This document shows, one piece after another, positions 1-6,756 of a stretch of 32,486 nt of DNA. Position 1 is the first letter of the stretch; every line of letters begins with the position of its first letter. A program made the translations under genes and the position numbers. Under the pieces are notes generated by a model. The model saw only the letters and a program-made list of their open reading frames with translations, searched no databases and had not been told where the DNA came from. The stretch is from an uncultured Eisenbergiella sp. GTDB taxonomy: Bacteria; Bacillota; Clostridia; Lachnospirales; Lachnospiraceae. The stretch is from assembly GCA_947626995.1 (NCBI GenBank), contig CANQUI010000028.1, forward strand, positions 1 to 32,486, written 5' to 3'.

Positions 1-102
1 GCAGAGGTAAACACTACTCATGCAGAAGTAAATTCCGCCAGAGGATTTGAGAGTGGAATTTAAAATTTCAATTTTGGGGATCGAATAAAGGAGAAGAATC
101 GC

Positions 103-132
103 TTGACAGGCCCCAAAGATCTGTGCTAGAGT
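103..132 (+). promoter_or_regulatory. Candidate sigma-A promoter for tyrS leader
   Basis: A perfect TTGACA lies at 103-108, followed by an 18-nt spacer and TAGAGT at 127-132, which is preceded by TGc in extended -10 fashion. Transcription would start near 139, giving a leader of only about 90 nt before the end of the hairpin U-run at 228. The match to TATAAT is only 4 of 6, so the call rests mainly on the -35 box. Confidence 0.5.
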
Positions 133-170
133 AAGCATAATGCAAAGATAGGATAAGACAAAGAAGGGAA

Positions 171-228
171 AAGGCGGTAACGCGATGCACAGGCCCTCGT
201 CCTTTACGGATTGGAGGGTCTTTTTTTT
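171..228 (+). promoter_or_regulatory. T-box-like leader 3' part with intrinsic terminator
   Basis: Positions 171-184 (AAGGCGGTAACGCG) resemble the T-box core AGGGTGGNACCGCG but differ at several strongly conserved places, including the T that should pair with the tRNA end. It is followed by an imperfect terminator hairpin with arms 192-202 and 208-220 and eight T residues at 221-228. The 5' arm contains CCCTCGTCC, a common T-box terminator sequence. The position directly ahead of tyrS fits tyrosyl-tRNA-sensing attenuation. I could not identify a Stem I or a convincing Tyr specifier codon, so this could be a reduced or decayed T-box, or a plain attenuator. The terminator itself is clear. Confidence 0.5.
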
Positions 229-266
229 CGCAGGACGGATGGCCGATACAGAGAGAGGAGCGCAGG

Positions 267-1490
267 ATGACACTATTTGAAGAATTAAAAGAGAGAGGGC
301 TTTTGGCGCAGCTGACGGACGAGGAGGAGATCCGGGAGCTGATCGATCATGGAAAAGCGACCTTTTACATCGGATTCGATCCCACGGCGGACAGCCTGCA
401 TGTGGGGCATTTTATGGCGCTGTGTCTGATGAAACGGATGCAGCTGGCGGGGAATAAACCCATCGCCTTATTGGGAGGCGGTACCGGTATGATCGGGGAT
501 CCGTCCGGCAGAAGCGATCTGCGGCAGATGCTGACGGCGGAAACCATTTCCCATAACTGCGATTGCTTTAAGGAGCAGATGGGGCGCTTCATCGACTTTT
601 CGGACGGAAAAGCGCTGATGGTCAACAACGCCGACTGGCTGATGCACCTCAATTACGTGGAGCTGCTGCGGGAGGTGGGCACCTGTTTTTCCGTCAACAA
701 CATGCTGCGCGCCGAGTGTTACAAACAGCGGATGGCAAAGGGATTAAGCTTCCTGGAATTCAACTACATGATCATGCAGAGCTATGATTTTTATATGCTG
801 TACCGCAAGTATGGCTGTAATATGCAGCTGGGCGGGGACGATCAGTGGTCCAATATGCTGGGCGGGACGGAGCTGATCCGCCGCAAACTGGGCAAGGACG
901 CCTATGCCATGACCATGACGCTGCTGCTGAATTCCGAAGGCAAAAAGATGGGAAAGACCGCCAGGGGCGCGGTGTGGCTGGATTCCAAAAAGACGTCTCC
1001 CTTCGATTTCTATCAATATTGGAGAAACGTATCGGACGCGGACGTGATCAAATGTATCAAGCTGCTGACGTTTCTGCCGATGGAGCAGATCCGGGAAATG
1101 GAAACATGGGAGGGCAGCCGGCTCAATACCGCAAAGGAGATTCTGGCCTTTTCTCTGACCGAACTGGTACACGGAAACGAGGAGGCGTTAAAAGCGCAGG
1201 ACAGCGCGAAGGCGCTGTTTTCCGGCGGCGCCGATGCGCCGGTTCCGTCTGTGACGCTGACCCAGGAGGATCTGCTTAACGGCAACATTGACATTCTGGG
1301 GCTTTTGGTAAAATCCGGGCTTTGCGCTTCCCGTTCCGAAGCCCGCCGCGCCGTGGAACAGGGCGGCGTTTCGGTGGACGCGGAAAAGGTGACCGATGTC
1401 CGGGCGCTGTATGCGGGAGAGGATCTGCGCAGGGAAGGCATCCTCTTAAAGCGCGGCAAAAAGAACTTTAAAAAGATCGTTCTGGAGTGA
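267..1490 (+). CDS. tyrS: Tyrosyl-tRNA synthetase
   Basis: This class I aminoacyl-tRNA synthetase charges tRNA-Tyr with tyrosine in the cytoplasm. The 407-aa length is normal for the bacterial TyrRS family. The HIGH signature appears as HVGH at residues 45-48. The KMSKS loop appears as KMGKT at residues 227-231. A GGDDQW tyrosine-site motif is near residue 190. An S4 RNA-binding domain occupies about residues 340-407, ending in a basic KRGKKNFKK tail. The ATG at 267 is preceded by a GAGAGGAG-type ribosome binding site at about 252-259. A leader with a terminator precedes it, suggesting attenuation control. Identity is secure from motifs and length. Confidence 0.97.
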   Translation: MTLFEELKERGLLAQLTDEEEIRELIDHGKATFYIGFDPTADSLHVGHFMALCLMKRMQLAGNKPIALLGGGTGMIGDPSGRSDLRQMLTAETISHNCDCFKEQMGRFIDFSDGKALMVNNADWLMHLNYVELLREVGTCFSVNNMLRAECYKQRMAKGLSFLEFNYMIMQSYDFYMLYRKYGCNMQLGGDDQWSNMLGGTELIRRKLGKDAYAMTMTLLLNSEGKKMGKTARGAVWLDSKKTSPFDFYQYWRNVSDADVIKCIKLLTFLPMEQIREMETWEGSRLNTAKEILAFSLTELVHGNEEALKAQDSAKALFSGGADAPVPSVTLTQEDLLNGNIDILGLLVKSGLCASRSEARRAVEQGGVSVDAEKVTDVRALYAGEDLRREGILLKRGKKNFKKIVLE

Positions 1491-1495
1491 AACGT

Positions 1496-1560
1496 ACGGA
1501 GGAAACAATTTGCGCGGGAGCGTCACAGGCTCTGGCGCATAACCGCTCCGAAATGGAGGT
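1496..1560 (+). repeat. SD-flanked palindromic repeat, short copy
   Basis: This segment lies between tyrS and the DegV gene and begins and ends with Shine-Dalgarno-like sequences (CGGAGG at 1497-1502, GGAGGT at 1555-1560). Inside are GGAGCG (1517-1522) and its inverse CGCTCC (1544-1549). The block at 1506-1527 matches 16335-16356 at 20 of 22 positions. The right end 1544-1559 matches 16419-16434 at 15 of 16 positions. It therefore appears to be a shorter member of the same repeat family as 16283-16437, lacking the two TGAAAAAT hairpins. The right-hand GGAGG acts as the ribosome binding site of the next gene. Confidence 0.6.
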
Positions 1561-1564
1561 AAAA

Positions 1565-2452
1565 ATGGGAAAAATTGCGATTGTAACGGACAGCAACAGC
1601 GGCATCACACAGATGGAGGCAAAAAAACTGGGCGTTTCGGTGATCCCGATGCCGTTTTACATCAACGAACAAATGTTTTTGGAGGATATTTCCCTGTCCC
1701 AGACGGAATTTTATCAATATCTGGAACAAGACGCGGATATCAAAACCTCCATGCCGGCGGTGGGAGACGTGCTGGATCTTTGGGACAGGCTTTTGAAAGA
1801 GTATGATGAGATCGTCCACATTCCCATGTCCAGCGGACTGAGCGGCACGTGCGCAACGGCCATCGCCCTTTCGGCGGATTATCACGGCAGGGTACAGGTG
1901 GTGGATAATAAACGGATCTCCTGGAGCCAGAAACAGTCGGTCCTGGAAGCCATGGAAATGGCGGACCGGGGCATGTACGCGGCAAAGATCAAGGAGGTAC
2001 TGGAAAGAGACGCGCTCTCTTCCAGCATTTATATCTCGGTGGATACGCTGAAATACCTGAAAAAGGGAGGCCGGGTGACGCCGGCGGCGGCGTCCATCGG
2101 CACGGTATTGAACATCAAGCCAGTGCTTCAGATTCAGGGCGGGAAGCTGGACGCGTACGCGAAGGTGCGCGGAATGAAACAGGCCAAAAAGAAAATGCTG
2201 GAGGCGCTGGAGGCAGATCTCAACGGCCGGTTCGCGGGACAGAAGGTCTATATCCGCGGCGCGTATACCTGTACGGAGGAAGAGATGCTGGAATGGAAGA
2301 AGGAGATTACAGAGCGCTTCCCCGGCTACGACGTTTATCTGGACAGACTCTCCCTGAGCGTATCCTGTCATATCGGCGCGGGCTCCATGGCGGTTCTTTG
2401 CACGCGGCAGCTGGAGGAGACCGGTTATATCGATTACAGGAAATATCTTTAA
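1565..2452 (+). CDS. DegV family fatty-acid-binding protein
   Basis: The 295-aa product begins MGKIAIVTDSNSGI, the characteristic start of DegV (FakB-type) proteins, which bind a fatty acid and, with FakA kinase, present it for phosphorylation. The MSSGLSGT segment at about residues 83-90 and the YLKKGGR motif near residue 170 are typical of the family. The reading frame is open back to 1487, but the ATG at 1565 is preferred because GGAGGT at 1555-1560 lies just upstream and the preceding 26 codons fall in the palindromic repeat and resemble no family N-terminus. No fakA is in view, so the lipid partner cannot be inferred here. Confidence 0.9.
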   Translation: MGKIAIVTDSNSGITQMEAKKLGVSVIPMPFYINEQMFLEDISLSQTEFYQYLEQDADIKTSMPAVGDVLDLWDRLLKEYDEIVHIPMSSGLSGTCATAIALSADYHGRVQVVDNKRISWSQKQSVLEAMEMADRGMYAAKIKEVLERDALSSSIYISVDTLKYLKKGGRVTPAAASIGTVLNIKPVLQIQGGKLDAYAKVRGMKQAKKKMLEALEADLNGRFAGQKVYIRGAYTCTEEEMLEWKKEITERFPGYDVYLDRLSLSVSCHIGAGSMAVLCTRQLEETGYIDYRKYL

Positions 2453-2459
2453 TGTTCTA

Positions 2460-2534
2460 AAGTCCCCTTTTTGACGCATATAGTGATAACAGCAAAAAGC
2501 GCTGTTGCCACTATGGACGAAAAGGGGATTTTTT
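2460..2534 (+). terminator. Long hairpin with U-run overlapping spoIVA ribosome binding site
   Basis: A long imperfect inverted repeat fills the gap between the DegV gene and spoIVA. Paired blocks are TCCCCTTTT 2463-2471 with AAAAGGGGA 2520-2528, ATAGTG 2480-2485 with CACTAT 2509-2514, and AACAGC 2488-2493 with GCTGTT 2501-2506, closed by a 7-nt loop. Six T residues follow (2529-2534), directly before the spoIVA ATG. It looks like an intrinsic terminator for the upstream genes, and its 3' arm contains the AAAGGGG that serves as the spoIVA ribosome binding site. Both a terminator role and a translation-masking role are plausible. Confidence 0.6.
2477..2484 (+). promoter_or_regulatory. Possible sporulation-sigma -10 element (CATATAGT) for spoIVA
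   Basis: GCATATAGT at 2476-2484 resembles the -10 element of mother-cell sporulation sigma factors (sigma-E type CATATANT), which drive spoIVA in Bacillus. I see no good -35 match at the expected distance, so this is a suggestion only. If used, transcription would start near 2491, inside the hairpin loop. Confidence 0.3.
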
Positions 2535-4043
2535 ATGGAAAATCAGCAGATGGAAAATCAACAGATGGGGAATCTGTATCCGCAGAATCTGTACCGCGAT
2601 ATACAGGAGCGAACGGGCGGGGAGATATACATCGGAGTGGTAGGTCCGGTACGCACCGGAAAATCCACTTTTATCAAACGTTTCATGGATACGGCGGTTC
2701 TGCCTTATATGACCGACGAGGCGGCCAGGGCCAGAGCCAAGGACGAACTGCCCCAGAGCGCCGGGGGCAAGACCATCACGACCACGGAGCCCAAATTCAT
2801 CCCGCAGGAGGCGGCCGCCATCCGGCTGGGCGGCGATGTGAACGTAAGAGCGCGGCTGGTGGACTGCGTCGGCTTTATGGTGGAGGGCGCGGCCGGTCAT
2901 ATGGAAGACGGCGCGGAACGGATGGTCAAAACGCCCTGGTATGATTCGGAGATTCCTTTTACCCAGGCGGCGGAGATCGGCACCCGGAAGGTGATCACGG
3001 ATCATTCCACCATCGGCATCGTCGTGACCACGGACGGCAGCATCGGGGAGCTGCCCAGGGAAAGCTATCTGGAGGCGGAAGAAAAGGCGATTCTGGAGTT
3101 AAAGAAGCTGCGCCGGCCGTTTCTGGTGCTGGTCAATTCCGCCCGTCCCTACGGACAGGACGCGGAACAGACGGCGGCCCAGATCCGTCAGAAATATCAG
3201 GTATCGGTTATGCCGGTAAACTGCGCCCAGCTTGCGAAAGAAGATATTTATCGGATCATGGAACGGGTGCTTTACGAATTCCCGGTGACGATGGTGGAGT
3301 TTTATATGCCCAAATGGGTGGAGATGTTAAGTCCCGGCCATCGTATGAAAGCGGATATGATCGCCTCCATCCGGCAGCTGATGGGGCAGATCAATACGAT
3401 CCGGGATGTGATCGAGCATCCCATCCGGCTGCAGGGAGATTATATCCGGCGCTGTATGGTGGAGAACATCAATATGGCGGACGGATGTATCCGCGTGGTG
3501 CTGGACATGGACGAAAAATATTATTACGAAATGCTCACGGAGATGACGGGAGAGCAGATCGGCAGCGAATATGAACTGATGGATCTGATCCGGGAAATGG
3601 CGGCCATGAAACGGGAATATACCAGAGTGCTGGCGGCCATGCAGTCCGTAAAGACCAAGGGATACGGCGTGGTGCTGCCGCAGCGGGACGAGATCCGCCT
3701 CATGCGGCCGGAGGTCATCCGGCACGGGAACAAGTATGGCGTAAAGATCAGGGCCGAGAGCCCGTCCTTACATTTCATCCGGGCCAACGTGGTGACGGAG
3801 ATCGCTCCCATTGTGGGGACAGAGCAGCAGGCGAAGGATCTGATCGGGTATATTGATGAAAACGGCAGAGACGACGGGATCTGGGAGACCAATATTTTCG
3901 GAAAGACTGTGGAACAGCTGGTAAACGACGGCATACGCGCCAAAATCGCCATGATCGGGGACGAAAGCCAGTTAAAACTGCAGGATACCATGCAAAAGAT
4001 CGTGAACGATTCCACCGGCGGTATGGTCTGTATCATCATCTGA
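2535..4043 (+). CDS. spoIVA: Stage IV sporulation protein A (coat morphogenetic ATPase)
   Basis: SpoIVA is the ATP-hydrolysing, polymerising protein that forms the basement layer of the spore coat on the forespore surface in the mother cell. The 502-aa product matches the family length of about 490-500. The Walker A motif GPVRTGKST is at residues 37-45, and the N-terminal GTPase-like domain continues with the VDCVGFMVEGAAGH segment near residue 112. The C-terminus ends GGMVCIII, a short hydrophobic tail like that of known SpoIVA. The frame is open from 2505, but the ATG at 2535 is favoured because AAAGGGG lies about 8 nt upstream. The first 30 nt hold a 15-bp tandem repeat that creates further in-frame ATGs at 2550 and 2565. 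Its presence marks the organism as a spore-former. Confidence 0.95.
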   Translation: MENQQMENQQMGNLYPQNLYRDIQERTGGEIYIGVVGPVRTGKSTFIKRFMDTAVLPYMTDEAARARAKDELPQSAGGKTITTTEPKFIPQEAAAIRLGGDVNVRARLVDCVGFMVEGAAGHMEDGAERMVKTPWYDSEIPFTQAAEIGTRKVITDHSTIGIVVTTDGSIGELPRESYLEAEEKAILELKKLRRPFLVLVNSARPYGQDAEQTAAQIRQKYQVSVMPVNCAQLAKEDIYRIMERVLYEFPVTMVEFYMPKWVEMLSPGHRMKADMIASIRQLMGQINTIRDVIEHPIRLQGDYIRRCMVENINMADGCIRVVLDMDEKYYYEMLTEMTGEQIGSEYELMDLIREMAAMKREYTRVLAAMQSVKTKGYGVVLPQRDEIRLMRPEVIRHGNKYGVKIRAESPSLHFIRANVVTEIAPIVGTEQQAKDLIGYIDENGRDDGIWETNIFGKTVEQLVNDGIRAKIAMIGDESQLKLQDTMQKIVNDSTGGMVCIII

Positions 4044-4063
4044 CCGGTGAAAGAAGGAATGGG

Positions 4064-4092
4064 TTGCAATCAGAATAGATCTATGCCATAAT
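4064..4092 (+). promoter_or_regulatory. Candidate sigma-A promoter for MATE gene
   Basis: TTGCAA (4064-4069) and CATAAT (4087-4092) are separated by exactly 17 nt. Transcription would begin near 4099, almost exactly at the base of the hairpin at 4100-4120, so promoter and hairpin are closely nested. Confidence 0.5.
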
Positions 4093-4099
4093 AAAAGGA

Positions 4100-4129
4100 G
4101 CCGGACGTATCGCGTCCGGCCCTTCTTTC
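4100..4129 (+). terminator. Intrinsic terminator after spoIVA
   Basis: Perfect 8-bp arms GCCGGACG (4100-4107) and CGTCCGGC (4113-4120) enclose a 5-nt loop and are followed by CCTTCTTTC, a moderate U-rich tract. It most simply ends spoIVA transcription. It lies just downstream of a candidate promoter, so it could also sit at the 5' end of the MATE transcript. Confidence 0.65.
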
Positions 4130-4162
4130 TAAACACACTTTTTTTACAGGGGATAAGACGCA

Positions 4163-5539
4163 ATGAACTTCTTAAAAAAATTATTTGCTTCCATTGACAT
4201 GACGCAGAAAACGCCCTGGAAGCAGATCACGCTGTTTGCGATCCCGATGCTCATCGGGAATATCGCCCAGCAGTTATACAATACGGTGGATTCCATCGTC
4301 GTGGGCCGATATGTGGGGGACAACGCGCTGGCCGCCGTGGGCAGCGCGGGGCCGGTCTTAAACCTGCTGTTGGTGCTCTTTATCGGGATCGCGGCGGGAG
4401 CCAGCATCATCGTGGCGCAGTATTTCGGCGCCAGACAGGCGGAGGAGCTGGCCGGAGCCGTAGGAACCTGCATTACGCTGACGGGCATATCCGTGTTGCT
4501 TATCATGGTGATCGGCCCGCTGGTGACCCGGCCGCTTCTGCGTCTTTTGAATACGCCGGAAAGCCTGATGGACTGGTGCGCCTCCTATCTGAATATTCTG
4601 TTCATCGGTGTGGCGGGGATGGCCTTTTATAATATTCTAAGCGGAATCTTGCGGGGGCTTGGAGATTCCGTTTCGGCGCTGCTTTACCTGTTGGTGGCCA
4701 CGGTGCTCAATATCTTTTTGGACGTGCTGTTTGTCACCGCCTTTCGGATGGAAGTGGCGGGCGTGGCGCTGGCCACGGCGCTGGCGCAGGCGGTCTCTTC
4801 GCTGTTTTGTATCAGAAGGCTGATGCACATGAAGGAAATCTTCGAATTAAAGAAGGAAAATCTGATCCCCACGGCCAGACATTCCAGCGCGGTGATCCGG
4901 CTGGGGCTGCCCTCCGGCGTGACCCAGGCCATCTTTTCCATGGCGATGATCGTGGTGCAGTCGTTAACCAACAGCTTCGGCGAGATGTTCATCGCCTCCA
5001 ACGTGATTGTGATGCGCGTGGACGGCTTTGCCATGATGCCGAATTTTTCCTTCGGTACGGCCATGACCACATACGCGGGACAAAACGTGGGCGCCCGCCA
5101 ATATGACCGGGTGCGGACCGGGGCCCGGCAGGGCACGCTGATCGCGGTGCTGGTGTCGGCTCTGATCACGTTGATGATTCTGCTTTTCGGGAAATATCTG
5201 ATGGGAATTTTTACGACTACCGCGGCGTTGGTGGAACTGAGTATGCACCTGATGCGGATCCTGGCGGTGGGCTATATCGCCATGGCGGTGACCCAGAGCC
5301 TTTCCGGCGTGATGCGCGGAGCGGGAGATACGATGACGCCCATGTGGATCTCCCTGCTGACCACGGTGGGAATCCGCGTTCCGGTCGCTTACGGGATCTC
5401 CTGGATGACAAGAACGCCCGCCCTTCCCAACGGAAACAGCGACTGCATTTACATTTCCCTGCTGTTGTCCTGGATATTGGGCGCCATCATTACCGGATTC
5501 TTTTATAAGAGAGGCAAGTGGAAGGAAAAGGGGCTTTAA
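4163..5539 (+). CDS. MATE family multidrug/organic-cation exporter
   Basis: The 458-aa product is a polytopic membrane protein with about 12 hydrophobic segments and the two-fold pattern of the MATE family. It has the N-terminal signature IPMLIGNIAQQLYNTVDSIVVGRYVGDN, of which the TVDSIVVGRYVG part is diagnostic, and the second-half repeat with GAGDTMTPMW. Members export drugs or metabolites using a proton or sodium gradient; the substrate cannot be told from sequence. The ATG at 4163 has GGGGAT about 10 nt upstream. The stop codon abuts, with no gap, the stop codon of the convergent VanW-domain gene, leaving no room for a terminator between them. Confidence 0.92.
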   Translation: MNFLKKLFASIDMTQKTPWKQITLFAIPMLIGNIAQQLYNTVDSIVVGRYVGDNALAAVGSAGPVLNLLLVLFIGIAAGASIIVAQYFGARQAEELAGAVGTCITLTGISVLLIMVIGPLVTRPLLRLLNTPESLMDWCASYLNILFIGVAGMAFYNILSGILRGLGDSVSALLYLLVATVLNIFLDVLFVTAFRMEVAGVALATALAQAVSSLFCIRRLMHMKEIFELKKENLIPTARHSSAVIRLGLPSGVTQAIFSMAMIVVQSLTNSFGEMFIASNVIVMRVDGFAMMPNFSFGTAMTTYAGQNVGARQYDRVRTGARQGTLIAVLVSALITLMILLFGKYLMGIFTTTAALVELSMHLMRILAVGYIAMAVTQSLSGVMRGAGDTMTPMWISLLTTVGIRVPVAYGISWMTRTPALPNGNSDCIYISLLLSWILGAIITGFFYKRGKWKEKGL

Positions 5540-6739
5540 TCACGCCTCGTCCAGCGCATCAGCTTCTACCAGAGGTTTGTAGCGCGAGGTTCCCACAAAG
5601 ACGGTGCCTGTCTCTACGCCGTCCTGATACGTCGTAAGATAGGTGTCTGCGGAAAGGGAGCCGGTCTGCCTGGCCCAGATCCGGTAGGAACGGCCGTTGA
5701 GCTCGCTGTTTAGGACAAAGACGCGGACCGTCAGCTTTTTATTGGCGGTATCGGTCCGAATCAGTACCGGCGTGGTATAATCGTTTCTGAATTTTAAGTC
5801 TTTGGAGCCGGAGGCGATGGCGGCGTCCAGTCCTTTGGGCAGATAGGCAACCGGCATACTGTGCGGTCTGCGTTCCACCACCGTCAGTCCCGCGTTCATC
5901 ACCGCGTTGTAGACCGTGGAGGAGATCTGGCAGACGCCGCCTCCCATGCCGGTGGTATGGACCCCGTTTAAATAGACGCCGGCGGGACGGTATCCGTTGG
6001 CGGTGGTGCGGGGCAGGATGGTATCGCTGACCGAAACGGTCTGTCCGGGCATTACCACAAGCCAGTCCAGACGGGAAGCGCCCACCTGAATGTTGGTGCT
6101 GCGGTTGGAGCCGCTGGAGGAAAAGCTGGTGACACATTCCCCGGTCAGGACATAGTCGGGGCTTACCTCAAACCCGTCTTCTTCCCAGACGCGGTCGAGA
6201 AGCGCTTCCGTCAGCTCCAGGGTGATGTCGCTGCAGTCGCCGGTCAATACTTTGTTTTCCAAAAGGGCGGCCAGAAGGTTTGCCGCCTCCGGTTTTACTT
6301 CCAGATGCGATTGCCCGATATGGCGCAGATAGCTGCCGTTTCCGTTGTCATAGATCGGATCGCTTTGCTGTGTGACGGTGAGGGAAGAAAGCTGTTGGCT
6401 GACGGCGGAAAAAAACGCTTCAAAAACGGCATGATCCGTAAAAGAGCAGGCAATTTGACTGCCGGATGCGCGCAGACGGACGGGGATGTTTAAAAAGGCG
6501 TCCATTCCGGTGACCCAGCTTTGTCCCGCGTACGTGACCGTCACTTTTTTGGTCTGATAGGCGGGATTGATGTAGAGAGAATCTCCGAAAACGGTATCAT
6601 ACTCGGACGCCGGCAAAGGCTGCGGCGTCCATTTTTGATTCGGATTCCCGCTGCTTTCGGCCGCAAAAACCGGACGGGATATCATAAGGGTGCATACGGT
6701 CAGCAAAAGGGCGGTCAGTCGGATTCTAAAAATGCTCAT
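5540..6739 (-). CDS. Secreted VanW-domain protein
   Basis: The 399-aa product has a signal peptide (hydrophobic core LTALLLTVCTLMI, probable cleavage near residue 27, after VFA-A) and a C-terminal VanW domain at about residues 205-345. That domain contains the family hallmarks FSSSGSNRSTNIQVGA, the PGQTVSVSD segment, and GGGVCQISSTVYNAV with the conserved Cys. VanW domains occur in cell-envelope proteins of Firmicutes; their biochemical role is not settled, and this gene should not be read as vancomycin resistance. The ATG at 6739 follows the activase stop codon, with GGAG at 6753-6756 directly after that stop, so the two are very likely co-transcribed. The ribosome-binding region resembles the left end of the repeat at 16283. 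Confidence 0.85.
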   Translation of the reverse strand: MSIFRIRLTALLLTVCTLMISRPVFAAESSGNPNQKWTPQPLPASEYDTVFGDSLYINPAYQTKKVTVTYAGQSWVTGMDAFLNIPVRLRASGSQIACSFTDHAVFEAFFSAVSQQLSSLTVTQQSDPIYDNGNGSYLRHIGQSHLEVKPEAANLLAALLENKVLTGDCSDITLELTEALLDRVWEEDGFEVSPDYVLTGECVTSFSSSGSNRSTNIQVGASRLDWLVVMPGQTVSVSDTILPRTTANGYRPAGVYLNGVHTTGMGGGVCQISSTVYNAVMNAGLTVVERRPHSMPVAYLPKGLDAAIASGSKDLKFRNDYTTPVLIRTDTANKKLTVRVFVLNSELNGRSYRIWARQTGSLSADTYLTTYQDGVETGTVFVGTSRYKPLVEADALDEA

Positions 6740-6756
6740 TTTTCAATCTTTTCTCC
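6734..6756 (-). repeat. Possible left-end fragment of the SD-flanked repeat
   Basis: Read on the minus strand, this 23-nt stretch over the ribosome binding site and start codon of the VanW gene matches the left end of the repeat at 16289-16311 at 21 of 23 positions: GGAG(A/G)AAAGATTGAAAAAT followed by (G/A)AGC. It could be a relic of an element or a chance match between AT-rich start regions. No second half of the repeat is present. Confidence 0.3.

Noticed and set aside
29-62. Inverted repeat TAAATTCC/GGAATTTA upstream of tyrS as T-box Stem I
   Set aside because: The loop lacks a recognisable specifier arrangement and the best promoter lies downstream of it; it may be an operator or the end of an upstream unit, but this cannot be decided.
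1487-1564. 26-codon N-terminal extension of the DegV gene
   Set aside because: It lies inside the palindromic repeat, has no family similarity, and the ATG at 1565 has a strong ribosome binding site.
5540-6739. Vancomycin resistance gene
   Set aside because: The VanW domain occurs in many unrelated envelope proteins, and no vanA/B-type ligase, vanH or vanX genes are present.
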